Shown: positions 49,759 through 61,778 of the stretch, one piece after another
Layout of the letters: each line of letters starts with the position of its first letter
Position numbering within the stretch: the stretch's first letter is position 1
NCBI GenBank assembly: GCA_964017235.1
Contig: OZ024931.1
Location: 108,332,221 to 108,396,220, forward strand
From: Sabellastarte sp. h YS-2021
Taxonomy: Eukaryota; Annelida; Polychaeta; Sabellida; Sabellidae
Length of the DNA: 64,000 nt
Reading direction: 5' to 3'
Notes under the pieces: generated by a model
Seen by the model: only the letters and a program-made list of their open reading frames with translations
Told to the model about the DNA's origin: nothing
Databases searched by the model: none
Made by a program: the position numbers and the translations under genes

Positions 49759-50306
49759 CTTGTAGCTTATAAAAGCTACATTTAAATAATTAAAATTTTC
49801 AATTTTATTGCGCTACAATAGCTTACCATGTGGGACTGAATGCTGAATCCAGCCGCTCGGAGGAGGGATTACAGCTGAGACTAGCAGATAAGTCTGTTTT
49901 TCTTAGAACTTTTCTTAGAATAACCATAGAATAATAGATCGAAAATACCAGTCTGAGTCCCATTTTCAGGGCCCCAATCCTGATGATCGGGCCTGTAAAA
50001 AGCCAAAAAACCTGAATGAATGATAGTGCTAAAAACTGTCAGGGTGTTTCACAGGACTTGGATGTGTACCCTAGGCACACAAGACGAGGTAAGTCCCAAG
50101 GGCTATCACGGAGGAACCTGAGTTTAGGCTCGGGTGTTGCTTAATGACAACCTTAAGGTCCTTAATACAATATACAATAATGTTGATTTAAAAGACTAAA
50201 TAGACCTTACCCGACACACCCTGATGAGGTAAACCTATTCCTAGACCCTGGGCTTAGACTCCTGAAGACTTGGTTGTAGTGGATGTGCCCCCCTTCTTTT
50301 CTTTCC

Positions 50307-53300
50307 GAAAATTAAGGTAAAATGAATGTTTCCATGCAATGCAATAGGTGATGGGACAGAATAACATTAAGCATCTAGTGCTGAAACACTTGAATTTTCA
50401 CAGGGTTACATATACCGTAGTCATTAAACAACAGCACTATGAGAATGCAGACCTCCAACAAGGCATGTAACAATAAGGAAGTGGGGAAAAATCTGGATTA
50501 TTTTTTGTGTGATTTTTTTTTCATGAAGTTCCAACTAGTAGTACTTGTGTAGTCCTGGTAACAAACAAACAGAGAAACAAGTAGTCATGAAAATAACACC
50601 TTCTTGGTATTGGTACTCATACGCAGGAGATTTGAAACATTACAACCGACATATTTTTTGTCAATAATTGAAGAATTAACAGTGGCTACTTGCAGGCACC
50701 CTACTCGAAAGTTTATCATGATTAGGAAAGGTGTTTACTGTGGTGTGATTTAATTCATCGCATAAATAAATACAAGGGTGCAGTGGCTGGCTTTCTGCCA
50801 ACCACAGAGTCGAATCTTAGGACAGCACTGGGTGTTGAAATCTGTAAACTCGGTATTATCGCCCACATTTGCAAACCGCTTCCTGCCAGAAAAGTTGTTT
50901 TCAGATTTGTGTAGCAAGATGGGTATTTGACTATTTGTAGTGACGTGATGTGAAAGGTTTACAACTATAAAGGGTCTGTAGATGCGCATTTTGACAAGGC
51001 TGGTTTAAGATGAAAACTACCAGCATATTTCCTGTCCACGGACTTGCCTCATTAATATTAATGAGCAAACATGCGCAGTCACGGCAGTTCTTTGAGGGGG
51101 TTTCCTGACAATATTTTACAAGGCTGGTTTAAGATGAAAACTACCAGCATATTTCCTGTTAACGGACTTGCCTCATTAATATTAATGAGCAAATATGCGC
51201 AGTCACGGCAGTTCTTTGGAGGGTTTCCTGACAATATTTTACAAGGCTGGTTTAAGATGAAAACTATGAGCACACTTCCTGTTAACGGACTTGCCTCATT
51301 AATATTAATCAGCAAATATGCGCGGTGATGGTAGTTCTTGGTGGGGGTTTCCTGACAATATTTTTATTGTAGAAATAAACTACGTATGTACGGACTTTAT
51401 TGGCGATTCAATCACAAAAATAACCTCAAATAAAGGACGAGGGCTATTTATTGCTATTTATTTCTCACAAAGATGACCTTAATACATGTAACTGCAAATA
51501 TATTCCGTATACAGTGCCCCTGCAGTTTCAGAACTTGTTAGTTGTTAAGTCTTCTAATATCGGCCTTCAAAAATGGATAGACAGAAAATCGCATCAGAGA
51601 TGCCTGTACCCCACAGCCTGGGGAAAAATTTTTCAGCACCATGAGATATAGAAGTAGTGTAACAATACAAAGTTCAATATACTTTCAGAGCAGTGTCAGT
51701 TATATTAAAGTCCAAATAATGCTTAAGCTGAGATAATAATATCTAAGGAAAATGAGTGTATGTAAAGATGAAGCATTAAAACAAGACATTTCGATAATAA
51801 AATGACAGTATTTATCAGTAAACCAAAAATAGCCGAATTATGGTTTGGATGTTTTGAATATTACCCATGCATACAGAAGTGGCAATACATTCAATGAATG
51901 CTAATGTGTGGTGTTGGAGAAAAGCCTGTGGCTCACTTGATGAAATTACATCTGTTACAATTGGAACTTTCAAAAGGAAATTTTTAATGAATTCTAATAT
52001 GACTTTAACAGTGCTTAATCTGCATCAACAGACAGACCCAAAGGTGCAACAAGATTTTAATTACAGCAAGGTCAAAGGTCAATCAGTGTCACACCATGAC
52101 GTGGTACACCTAAAATGCTCAACCATTGTCCCTACCAAGTATCAACTTCCTGCACCTTACAGTCTCTGAGATATAGCCTGGACAAGATTTTACAGGTCAA
52201 GGCAACTACAGCAAGGTCAAAGGTCAAATCAAGTTCACACTGATGCAACACACATACACACCGTAACCAATGTTACTACCAAGTATCAACTTCCTACACC
52301 TTACGGATTCCAAGATATAGCCCGGACCAGGTTTTATAGGTCAAGCTCACTACAGCAAGGTCAAATCGAGGTCACTCCATGACATTGCACACCTATTACC
52401 CGCAAACAATGTCCTTACCAGTATCAGCTTCCTACACCTTACAGTTTCCGAAATGCAGCCCGGACAAGATTTTCAGGTCAAGGTCACTACAGCAAAGGTG
52501 AAATCAAGGTCATACTATGACATTGCACACCTACACCTCCTAAACAATGTCCCTACCAAGTCCCTACCTACACCTTACCATTTCCACGATATAGCCTGGA
52601 CAAGATATTATAGGTCAAGGTCACTACGGCAAGGTCAAAGGTCAAATCAAGATCAGACCATAACATTGCACACCTACACCCCGTAACCATTGTCCCTACC
52701 AAGTATCAACTTCCTACACTTTACAGTTTCTGAGATATGGCCCAGACAAGATTTTATAGGTCAAGGTCACTACGGCAAGGTCAAATCAAGGTCAGACCAT
52801 GATGTTGCACACCTACACCTCCTAACCAATGTCCCTACCAAGTATCAACTTCCTACACCTTACGGTTTCTGAGATACAGCCCGGAAAAACTTTTCCCGCC
52901 ACCCGCCCGCTCGCCCATCCGGACACCATAGGTGAAAACAGCACATTTCTGGACCTTGTACTTTTGGAGAAGTATTTTACACGGACATGGACGCCAATGA
53001 TGAAGAGTAATGACATTATGCCAGCTGACATAAATTCAAGATAACCCAATAGCAAGATGACAGCATTATTTTGTAAGCTAAAATTTATTTATTGAAGTAT
53101 AGCTGTCAATGGAAACAGCACAGTTAAGTACATATAATGCTCAGTTACAGCAATCTTTTGGTCGCAAGAGAAATATGGCACATGAACACACTTTGGACGA
53201 GCCTAGGTTAAATGTCACACCATGATGATGCACACCTATACCACCTGACTACTATCCTCACCAAGTATCAACTTCCCACACCTTACAGTTTCTAGGAAAA

Positions 53301-53922
53301 GGCCAGGAAAATATTTTAAGGATCTGACAAAGTCAAAGGTTAAGCTAAGGCCATATCACATTGAACACCTGCAGCTTGTAGCTTATAAAAGCTACATTTA
53401 AATAATTAAAATTTTCAATTTTATTGCGCTACAATAGCTTACCATGTGGGACTGAATGCTGAATCCAGCCGCTCGGAGGAGGGATTACAGCTGAGACTAG
53501 CAGATAAGTCTGTTTTTCTTAGAACTTTTCTTAGAATAACCATAGAATAATAGATCGAAAATACCAGTCTGAGTCCCATTTTCAGGGCCCCAATCCTGAT
53601 GATCGGGCCTGTAAAAAGCCAAAAAACCTGAATGAATGATAGTGCTAAAAACTGTCAGGGTGTTTCACAGGACTTGGATGTGTACCCTAGGCACACAAGA
53701 CGAGGTAAGTCCCAAGGGCTATCACGGAGGAACCTGAGTTTAGGCTCGGGTGTTGCTTAATGACAACCTTAAGGTCCTTAATACAATATACAATAATGTT
53801 GATTTAAAAGACTAAATAGACCTTACCCGACACACCCTGATGAGGTAAACCTATTCCTAGACCCTGGGCTTAGACTCCTGAAGACTTGGTTGTAGTGGAT
53901 GTGCCCCCCTTCTTTTCTTTCC
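50307..53922. repeat. 3616-bp tandem duplication, unit 2
   Basis: Second unit of the duplication described at 46691. It runs on into the full DIRS-like element at CTTTCCG|AGGATGACTG, whereas unit 1 is cut there. It includes second copies of the minisatellite (50994-51363) and the half-site array (52056-52891). Confidence 0.95.
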
Positions 53923-54021
53923 GAGGATGACTGGACTGAGGAGAAGAATCAAGGACCTGCTGTGCCGCTACTACTGCTCCCAGATACAGATTGTTGTCGT
54001 TATCCGACCAAGTAAGGTCTT

Positions 54022-54900
54022 TTAGATAAAAATTGGTGAAAGTGTTTGAGCGATCCAGTGACAGGCTTGCATGATCTGGTCCACCAATACCCCACCGTAA
54101 TACGCCTTAGAGGCTGCGAAGGCCCTAATGTCATATGCTTTAACTTGGACCAAGTCCAAGGCTTGTTGGTCTGCTTGTTTGTAACAAAGTAGGATGGATT
54201 GTTTCAACCTAGAAGAGAGAGTAGCAGGTCTGATGTCTGAGGTATGTCCTTTCTTGAAGGAAATGAAAGGGAGAGACCGGGAACCTCTTAGGTCCTTGGT
54301 TCTGTCCAAATAGTACCTCAGGGCCCGCACGGAACACAGGGTTCTGTCTTCTTTGAATTGTCTATCCACAATGGTAGTCAAAGCAGGAATAGTCACCGGA
54401 GACACACTTTGAGTTGGTTTTTGGCTATGAAGTCAGAAGAAGGAACAAGGCAACCTTTTCCCATTGCCCTAGATTAGACACTTTGTTTGCAACCCAGGCA
54501 TGGATTTCGCTGCGGCACTTGCCGCAGGCCAACGCTAGCAAGAAAGCAGTTTTGAGAGTAAGATGTTTGAGGTCTGTGTCTTTCATAGGCTCAAACGGTG
54601 CTTTTGTGAGCTCATTGACAACAGAAAGGTTCCACTTGGGGAGATTTATGGAACTTTTGGAACGATCCCTGTGGAAACTGGAGAGTAACCTATGAAGGTA
54701 TTCATTCTGTGCAATATGTTGGCCCGTTGGGCCCAAGGTGTCAACAATGGCAGTCCTGTAACCATCAATGGTCGAGGGGCGCCTGTTTAGGTCTTGGTAC
54801 AGGTACATGAAGAAATCTGAGATTTGTTTCACAGATGGAGTGGAGAAATCCACCAAATTTTCTCTGCACCATTTTTCAAATAGGGCCCACTTTGACACAA
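54022..54900 (-). pseudogene. DIRS-like A tyrosine recombinase
   Basis: Recombinase that would integrate circular DIRS DNA without an endonuclease. N-terminal part: LVSKWALFEKWCRENLVDFS, VKQISDFFMYLYQDLNRRPS and TIDGYRTAIVDTLG. Catalytic part: LKTAFLLALACGKCRSEIHA (first Arg region), LRYYLDRTKDLRGS and VKAYDIRAFAASKA (HxxR box with Tyr for His), then QIMQACHWIA. A frameshift near 54410 separates the frames ending at 54425 and starting at 54405, and the last block with the nucleophile Tyr is out of frame. The lost His and the frameshifts indicate it is dead. Confidence 0.85.
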
Positions 54901-55299
54901 GATGGTCCTTGTTGATGACCGCTGAGGGGCAGCAATTCTCTCTGCCACCTTCACAGAGAACCCTTGTTCTTGGACTCCTAGACACCAGGCGTGGAGTTTG
55001 AGATGTTGCAGATTGCTGTGGAACAAGTAATTGTGGGACTGTTTGAGGAGTGTTGTCGACACCAGGAGTTGCAGTGGGATCTCTGTTGAGAGCTGCACTA
55101 GGTCTCAAAACCAGGGCATCTCTGGCCAGCCTGGGGCTATTATTATGATCAGACAATTGCATTGTCTGATTTTTTGGATCACCTTGTGAAGGAGAGCTGT
55201 TGGAGGGTAAGCATAGGCAGTGAGACCCATCCAATTTATGCTTAGAGCATCTATGTCCCAGGCCTTTGGGTCTGGGATAGGAGACACGTACAGTGGAAG

Positions 55300-55996
55300 C
55301 TTGTGGTAGATCTATCGACGCTACCCATTCCCCTGGAATCAGGGAGGTCCTGATGGATTCTGGAGTTTCCATTTTTAATTTTTCTACATGTAGAAAAGTG
55401 TTGAGCCTGCTTAAGTCTTTGACTGGCTGCCACCTTTGATGAGGCTTGGGTACTAGAAACAGGCGACTGTAAAATCCGAAAGATTTTACATTTTCTACCC
55501 TTTCGATAGCGTTCTTTGACAGAAGAGACTGGATGCAATCGGCCAAAGTTTGGTGTTTTGGAAGGGCCTTGTATTTTGATATTATCATAGGATATCTGAC
55601 CAAGTTTGGTTTGGGGAGGAATGGCAGTACGTAGCAATTGGTGATAATGTTTAACACATTGGATGAACAATTGTTTGCTTGCCAGTCTCTTCTGAAAGAA
55701 CGGAGGCGACCTCCTACTGGTGGACTGATGGAGGCTTTGGAGGAGTCATTGGGAAGAGGAGTTTCCACGTCCCCTTTCCCTATTGTGGGGTCGAAAACGA
55801 CCATAGGAACCTCTGAAATTCTGTATTCCCCTGTTTGAGGAAAAGGATTGGTTACTGCTTTGGGAGGAATTGCCCCCATAGGGGCGTTTCCTGTAGGAGC
55901 CTCTTTTCTTGTGGGGACCACAAAAGGGCTTATTCTGGTAGGGTCCGAAACCCTGAGAATCTTTTGAGGTGCCTTTTTTAAGAAGGAAGTCCTCAC
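55300..55996 (-). pseudogene. DIRS-like A reverse transcriptase, N-terminal piece
   Basis: Text PPVGGRLRSFRRDWQANNCS, LSKNAIERVENVKSFGFYSR, LFLVPKPHQRWQPVKDLSRL, NTFLHVEKLKMETPESIRTS and LIPGEWVASIDL, the first half of a DIRS RT. After ASIDL the sequence jumps to text that in element B lies after RNase H, so the catalytic YLDD block and RNase H are deleted. The 523-codon frame 54425-55996 stays open across the junction, but the roughly 130 codons after it are out of the element's own frame before the recombinase frame returns. Confidence 0.85.
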
Positions 55997-57597
55997 CTTC
56001 CTTCACTAACTGTGTATAAGGAAGAAAGCCAGAAGGATGCATTTCTGAGTTCTTGGCATCTGGTTTCTCCTAACTGAGGCTGTAATAAGGTCATTTCGGC
56101 TTCGCGCCTAAGCAAGCCAGTATTGCCCATTGAATATAATTCTCTCTGGAGAATATGGGCCTGGGATTTACTAAGGCAAGTTAAGGCCCTGTGCTGGATA
56201 AGGATGGTCTTATTCCACAGATCCAGATACTCATAGGCCTCCTCATATCCACGTTTCGCTGCTTTTACAGGGTCGGCACCTTTCCTGATCTGAGATTTGA
56301 CCTTTTTGAAGGTCGACTTCAAGCTATGCTGACACTTTTCCAGAGTTGAATTACAGGAAGAAGTCTTTGCAAAGGTAGTAGCGAAATTGAGAGTGAAATA
56401 TTCTGTCTTGTCTGATGTTCCAATTCTTTAAGAATTGGAAGAGGAACCTTGCCCATAGGAGCCCCAGATGGTTTAGGAAAAATACAGATCTTGGCAAAGT
56501 CTGTATTAAGTTCTTGTATTTTGTCTTCATAATAAGGCTGACCTACCTTGTACCACTTGGCAATGGATGGAGGGGCTTAGGAGACCTATGCCTACGTTCA
56601 GGGGACTGATCTTCCTCTGAAGATGAGGGTAAGAATCTGGCCCTCGACTTGTGTTCTGACTTGTCAGAGTGCTTTTTAGGCCTACTAGGGGCTGGTTGAG
56701 GGTCATTCGAGTAATCAGAGTAGTGGTCCGGGGCAGAGCTCGGATCTACATCATGATGCTTGGATGCATGTGAAGATTGTTTAGGCCTGGCTGAGGCAAC
56801 CCTTGCGGGTTCCTCGGCTGGACTAGGAAGATGACCTGAGGCGTCCTCGACATGACTATCATAAGGGTCGAGGCGAGGGAGCAAATCTGGACCATATTCC
56901 ACCTTCATCAACTCGACAGCACTACTACAAGATTTCGAGGGTTTCTCCAGATTTTTGGAAGAAAATGGGTTTGGTTTGTGAGCAGAAGAGGTCTGATCCA
57001 CCTCCCCTTATTTAGATTTTTGTAAAGACTTTTGAAAGTCTTCACAAAGACTATTGAAAGCCTCCAACATGCTCGCCTGAAAGGCACCCATCTTCTGGTC
57101 TATCTGTGTATCAAAACGAGAACCTAGAGATTTCTCGAGATTCGACTGAACTTTAGGTTGTAAGGCCGTACCTGGAGTTGGAGGGACAGTAAGAGCTGGT
57201 GTGCGCAGAGATAACGCCTCAAATGAAAGAGGCTGAGTACGAGGCGGGGAGGTAAAGAGGCGATCTGCAGCCACTTCTAACTCAGCGTGCGAGCCCCTGA
57301 AGGATTCGTTCAAATTGTCACCCAATAATTCAGTGTCCATGTCCTCATTTTATCAGCTTTTTTGTCAGATCTCTTTGTATAACGTTTCCTGTGTGTGATT
57401 TTAGTTAGCTGTTCCTCTGTAAAAGCTGAACAGATATCACAGGGCGATAAAAGAGTGACACAGGGATCATCTGCCTTGCCTACTTCTCTGCAGGTAGGAC
57501 AGTAATTATGGACATCAAAGGGGTGGCAGAAATGATTACACTTAGCTGCGCGGGGTTTGTCTTTACTAGACTGGTGAGAAGACATGTTTGAACGCAA
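55746..57597 (-). pseudogene. DIRS-like A gag region
   Basis: Start near 57585 (MSSHQSSKD) with a Cys/His cluster CNHFCHPFDVHNYCPTCREV and PCDICSAFTEEQLTKITHRK. Then follow a frame 57008-57340, a stop, 56543-57001 rich in Ser, Pro and charged residues, a helix-rich part 55993-56322 (VKAAKRGYEEAYEYLDLWNK) and an Arg/Gly-rich tail 55746-56042 (GSYGRFRPHNRERGRGNSSS). Family knowledge: DIRS gag proteins package element RNA. Three frame changes and a stop at about 57006 break it. Its last part overlaps the RT frame. Confidence 0.75.
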
Positions 57598-57984
57598 TAA
57601 AACAAACAGAAGTAGATCCTCGAATAAATACTCGCAGGAATAAAGCCTAGTCGAGGCGAGCTCACAAAATTTAAAATATAAACAAATTACACAACCGACA
57701 AGGCTGAAAATTGGCTAGAATGTGATATCCAGATTAATAAATGAAATGCATAAAAATGGATGTATAACAATCAAACTGCACTGAGATATAGATAGAAAAT
57801 GGCAGTAAATACTTCCCAACAATTCCAAAATGGCGGCGACCAACGAGAAAGGAGATAACATAATGGGCAGATCACATGACAACAACCTGAGGCTACGACC
57901 AACTATAAATTTCTTTTTTTTTAAACGTTGGTCATGGTGCCTCGCAGCCACCAGAGTAAGCATTCAGTTCCACATGGTAAGCAT

Positions 57985-58430
57985 TTGGATATGCCGATGA
58001 TATAATTCTGTTATCTCCAACAGTAAATTCAATCAAATCCTTGTATAATATGTGTCATGAGTTTGGGAGAGAGTTTGACATCAAAGTTAAATACAGATTC
58101 TTTAAGTCATTCTGTATGCCATTATATGGTTGTGTTCTGTGGGACTATACCTGTAAAGATATTGAACGGATTTTTATTTCATGGAGAAAGTGTATTAGAA
58201 AATTACTGTTTCTTCCATAACGAACCCACTGTAATTTATTGCCTCTGTTAGTAGATGATATTCCAGTGGAGTCTCAATTATATAAAAAAGTATTAAAATT
58301 TGTTGCAGGTCTTCTGGATAGTAATAATATCTACAGCAACCCATGTGTTAAGCTGGCTTTAAATGGTAGTGGATCAAAAATGTGCAAAATTATAAATTTT
58401 ATATGCCATAAGTATGTGTAAACACAACTT
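57985..58430 (+). pseudogene. LINE reverse transcriptase fragment with YADD
   Basis: GYADDIILLSPTVNSIKSLY, NMCHEFGREFDIKVKY, then (after a jump) RFFKSFCMPLYGCVLWDYTC, WRKCIRKLLFLP and VDDIPVESQLYKKVLKFVAG. This is the palm YADD block and C-terminal region of a non-LTR RT; the wording differs from the L2-type copies, so it is another family. It begins right at the 5' end of DIRS-like A, which probably inserted into it or joined it. Confidence 0.75.
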
Positions 58431-59091
58431 GGGTAAAGAATCTTTAAAATATAATCTGTGCCATGTAAATTATATTTATACAAAAGGAGTGGAGCCAGTC
58501 AGACTAGGACTGCTAGTCATCAAGTATTATACAGGATATGTTGACAATGAAAGAAGAGCATAATTATGATTTTTTAACAATAACTGAAATTGACACAATT
58601 ATGCAGTCATTATGTGTAGGAGGTGATGTTATTGCAGAAGGAAACATAACTTAAGTGCTTCTACTTCCTCTGTATGTTTGTGTATTTATATATGTGTATT
58701 TACAAATCTTGCATTGTCACTTTTTTCATTTTATTAATCAACTTGTAATACAAAATCATGTTTCAAAATATTGGTAACACAATAAATTGTTATTTTTAAC
58801 TTAAATAGGTTATAAATTTTAATATGAATTAGGATACACAAATAGTTTTCAGTCTTTAAAATTGTTGAGTATTTTTATTCTTTGTATCAGAAACATTCGA
58901 AACCCAGCCTCAGTTTGGTGTCAGCTGAGAACATTTTGCGAATACTGCAAAAAAATCTCAAATCTGAGAATATTTCTTGTCTCAGACTTCTTTATGAATA
59001 CAGGCCTAGATGTCTAAGCTAGTGTAAAAACAATAAATAAAATTATACACCTTTACACTTTAATGCCTTGCTATTAATTATCGTCTAGTAC
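58431..59091. other. nothing recognised
   Basis: AT-rich spacer between the LINE fragment and DIRS-like B. GTCTCAGACTTCTTTATGAA near 58980 could be a piece of a MITE; not assigned. Confidence 0.35.
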
Positions 59092-59352
59092 CAATAAAAT
59101 TGAAAATTTTAATTACATAAATGTAGCTTTTATAAGCTACAAGCTTACCATGTGGGACTGAATGCTTTTAAGGAGGCCGCGGACTCCAGCCAATGATTAA
59201 GCAACCGAGTTCACTCGGGAATAGCCCGTAAGGGCAACACTGCTAAAGTACAAACCCTAGGCCTGAATCTCATAACATTTGTCACCTAATATGAGATTAG
59301 GGTACATTAGATAAGAAAATACATATAAGTAAGATAAAGGATAAAAAAGACC

Positions 59353-60389
59353 TTACCATGAACATCTTGTATGGTACCTGATACCTAGACCCTGGGAAAG
59401 AATCCTGAATACTTGGATGCAGCTGGCGTGCCCCCCTTCTTTTCTTCCTGAAGATGAGGCTGCTGAGGGGAAGGGTCTAGGACTTGTTGTGTCGCTCCTA
59501 CTGGTCCCAGATACATATTGTTGCCGTTGTCTGACCAAGTAAGGTCTTTTAGGTAAAAGTTGGTGAACGTATTGTGAGCTTTCCAGTGACATGCTTGCAT
59601 GATCTGGTCCACCGATACCCCACCGTAAAATGCCTTACAGGCCGCAAAAGCCCGATTGTCATGCGGTTTGTAAAATGGTTTGTTTCAACCAGGAAGAGAG
59701 TGTAGCGGGTCTGATGTCTGAGGTATGTCCTTTCTTAAAGGAGATGAAGAGAAGGGATCGGGAACCTCTTAGGTCCTTGGTTCGATCCAAATAGTACCTC
59801 AGGGCCCGCACCGGACACAGGGTCCTGTCTTCTTTGAATTGTCTATCTACAATGGTAGTCAAAGCAGGAATAATCACTGGAGACACACTTTGAGAACCTT
59901 CTCTTGCTAGCTGGTTTTTGGCAATAAAGTCTAAAGAAGGGAACAAGGCAACCTTTTCCCATTGGCCTAGATTAGACACTTTGTTTGCAACCCAGGCGTG
60001 GATTTTGCTGTGGCGCTTGCCTGAGGCCAAGGCTAGCAAGAAAGCAGTTTTGAGAGTAAGATGTTTGAGGTCTGTGTCTTTCATAGGCTCAAACTGTGCT
60101 TTTGTGAGCTCATTAAGAAAGGTTCCACTTTGGAAGATTCCTGGAAGTTTTGGGATGATCCCTGTGAAAACTGGAGAGTAACCTGTGAAGGTCTGCGTCA
60201 TGTGCTATATGTTGGGCCGTAGGGCCGAATAGCAGTCCTGTAACCATCAATGGTAGAGGGGCGCCTGTTTACGTCCTGGTACAGGTACATGAAAAAATCT
60301 GAGATTTGTTTCACTGATGGAGTGGAGAAATCCACCAAATTTTCTCTGCACCATTTTTCAAACAGGGCCCACTTTGATTTGTAGATCAT
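59353..60389 (-). pseudogene. DIRS-like B tyrosine recombinase
   Basis: Frames 60198-60389 (KWALFEKWCRENLVDFSTPS), 59659-60201 (LKTAFLLALASGKRHSKIHA, ALRYYLDRTKDLRGS) and 59353-59612. Between them the text PHDNRAFAACKAFYGGVSVD keeps the HxxR box that element A has lost, and QACHWKAHNTFTNFYLKDLT carries the final His/Trp and Tyr region. At least two frameshifts and a short deletion (after GYRTAI) break it. Confidence 0.85.
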
Positions 60390-60512
60390 TCTTGTTGATG
60401 ATCACTGAGGTGCAGCAATTCTCTGCCACCTCGACAGAGAAGCCTTGCTCCTGGAGTTGTCTGCTCCTAGACACCAGGCGTGGAGGTTCAGATGTTGCGG
60501 ATTGCTGTGGAA

Positions 60513-60741
60513 GGTGGCAGAGTGGTAACACTCTCGCCTCCCACCTCTGAGGCCGGGGTTAGATCCACGTCTCGGCCTCAAGTGGGAAAGCTGGTAGTGG
60601 CTTCCCATTGGTTGGCAGTTTACAGTACAGAACCCTAGCGAACTCTATGTACTGGTTTCCTCTGCCCTTCCAACTACCCGTCGTGATATAACCTGTACAG
60701 TGTTGAAAGCGACGTAAAACCCCAAATAAATAAATAAATAA
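60513..60741 (+). mobile_element. tRNA-derived SINE with 13-bp target duplication
   Basis: Complete copy nested in DIRS-like B. Head GGTGGCAGAGTGGTAACACT (A box) and GGGGTTAGATCCACG (B box), body with GCAGTTTACAGTACAGAACC, tail GTTGAAAGCGACGTAAAACC and (AAAT)n. The duplication GATTGCTGTGGAA is at 60500-60512 and 60742-60754. The insertion is younger than the DIRS-like copy. Confidence 0.95.
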
Positions 60742-60988
60742 GATTGCTGTGGAATACGTAACTGTGGGACTGTTTGAGTAGTGTTGTTGACACTGGGAGT
60801 TGTAGTGGGTTCTCTGTTGAGAGCTGCACTAGGTCCCAAAACCAGGGCATCCCTGGCCAGCCTGGGGCTATTAGGATGATCAGGCAATGCCATTGCCTGA
60901 TTTTTTGGATCACCCTGTGAAGGAGAGCCGTTGGAGGGTAAGCATAGGCAGTGAGACCTGTCCAGTTTATGTTTAGAGCATCTATATC

Positions 60989-61537
60989 TCAGGCCTTTTG
61001 GTCTGGGATAGGAGACACGTATAGAAGGAGTTTGTGGTTCAGATGAGTGGCAAACAGGTCTACATGAGGAGTGAACCACTTTTGGCAGCTTTGCCTGAAC
61101 ACCTGTGGATGTAGAGACCATTCGGTCGACTGAACTTGGTTGGACCTGGACAGAAGGTCGGCCATCACATTGAGACAGCCTGGAATGTGTCTGGCTTTCA
61201 ATGTTATGTGATAGTGATGGCACCATGTCATGATCTTCCCCAGGAGCGCACACATCTCTGCTGAGTGAGTTTCTCCTTGTTTGTTTATGTAGGCTACCAC
61301 TGTTGAGTTGTCCGTGGCAACTAGAACTGTTTGGTTCTGACACTGGTCCTTGAACTGATGAAGGGCCAGTGAGACCACCTTCAAGTCGAGGACATTTATG
61401 TGTAGCCTTTTTTCCTGTTCTGACCACAGACCTTTGGTAAAACTTTGGTCTAAGTGAGTGCCCCAACCTTCGTTTGAGGCGTCTGTAAAGAGTTGGATAC
61501 TGTGGTCTTTGGGATGAAGGTCTGAGCCTTTCATCAT
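60989..61537 (-). pseudogene. DIRS-like B RNase H domain
   Basis: IQLFTDASNEGWGTHLDQSF (first catalytic Asp), INVLDLKVVSLALHQF, VLVATDNSTVVAYINKQGET (Asp block), GKIMTWCHHYHITLKARHIP and LNVMADLLSRSNQ (final Asp block). It removes RNA from RNA:DNA hybrids during reverse transcription. The catalytic acidic residues are visible, and the frame is open for 182 codons. It continues as VDLFATHLNHKLLLYVSPIP, the usual DIRS linker after RNase H. Confidence 0.88.
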
Positions 61538-61778
61538 GTTTGCAGGATTCTGCCAACAGTCAAGGTGTGCAGAGATGGCTTCAGTCCAAGGAAGGAGGTT
61601 GTCCAGTGACTGAGGAAATCTCCAGTGCTCCTTGAGGTGAAACTGAAACCAACATCAAATATCTTGCAGTCAAAACATGTTTTGACTTGAGTCGTAGGAT
61701 CGAATCCTGGAGTTTGAGCCATCTCTCTTGAGTGGGTTTTACAAGGGCTGAATCGAGATGGTATTTGTAGCCTACGAA

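Larger units (their letters stand above)
46691..50306. repeat. 3616-bp tandem duplication, unit 1
   Basis: Every landmark recurs 3616 bp later and all open frames are identical, so the two units look exact. The left border is fixed by TTGA|GAAAATTAAGG here against TTCC|GAAAATTAAGG at 50307. The last part (about 49759-50306) is the 3' end of a DIRS-like element cut at CTTTCC, so the duplication happened after that insertion. A single shared G (GA at most) marks the junction. It may also be an assembly artefact. Confidence 0.95.
53375..57965 (-). mobile_element. DIRS-like retrotransposon A (gag and recombinase kept, RT core lost)
   Basis: Read right to left. The 5' inverted repeat is around 57900-57965 (GCATTCAGTTCCACATGGTA); then gag (57597 to 55746), an N-terminal RT piece (about 55770-55310), a deletion, the end of the RT/RNase H region, tyrosine recombinase (about 54880-54030), a 3' UTR and the 3' inverted repeat (53427-53480, CTTACCATGTGGGACTGAAT). 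Inverted terminal repeats, an RT of this type and a tyrosine recombinase define DIRS elements. The right end abuts a LINE fragment. Several frame breaks make it defective. Confidence 0.88.

Noticed and set aside
54414..54695. Plus-strand open frames over the DIRS-like elements
   Set aside because: Shadows of the minus-strand recombinase and RT frames.
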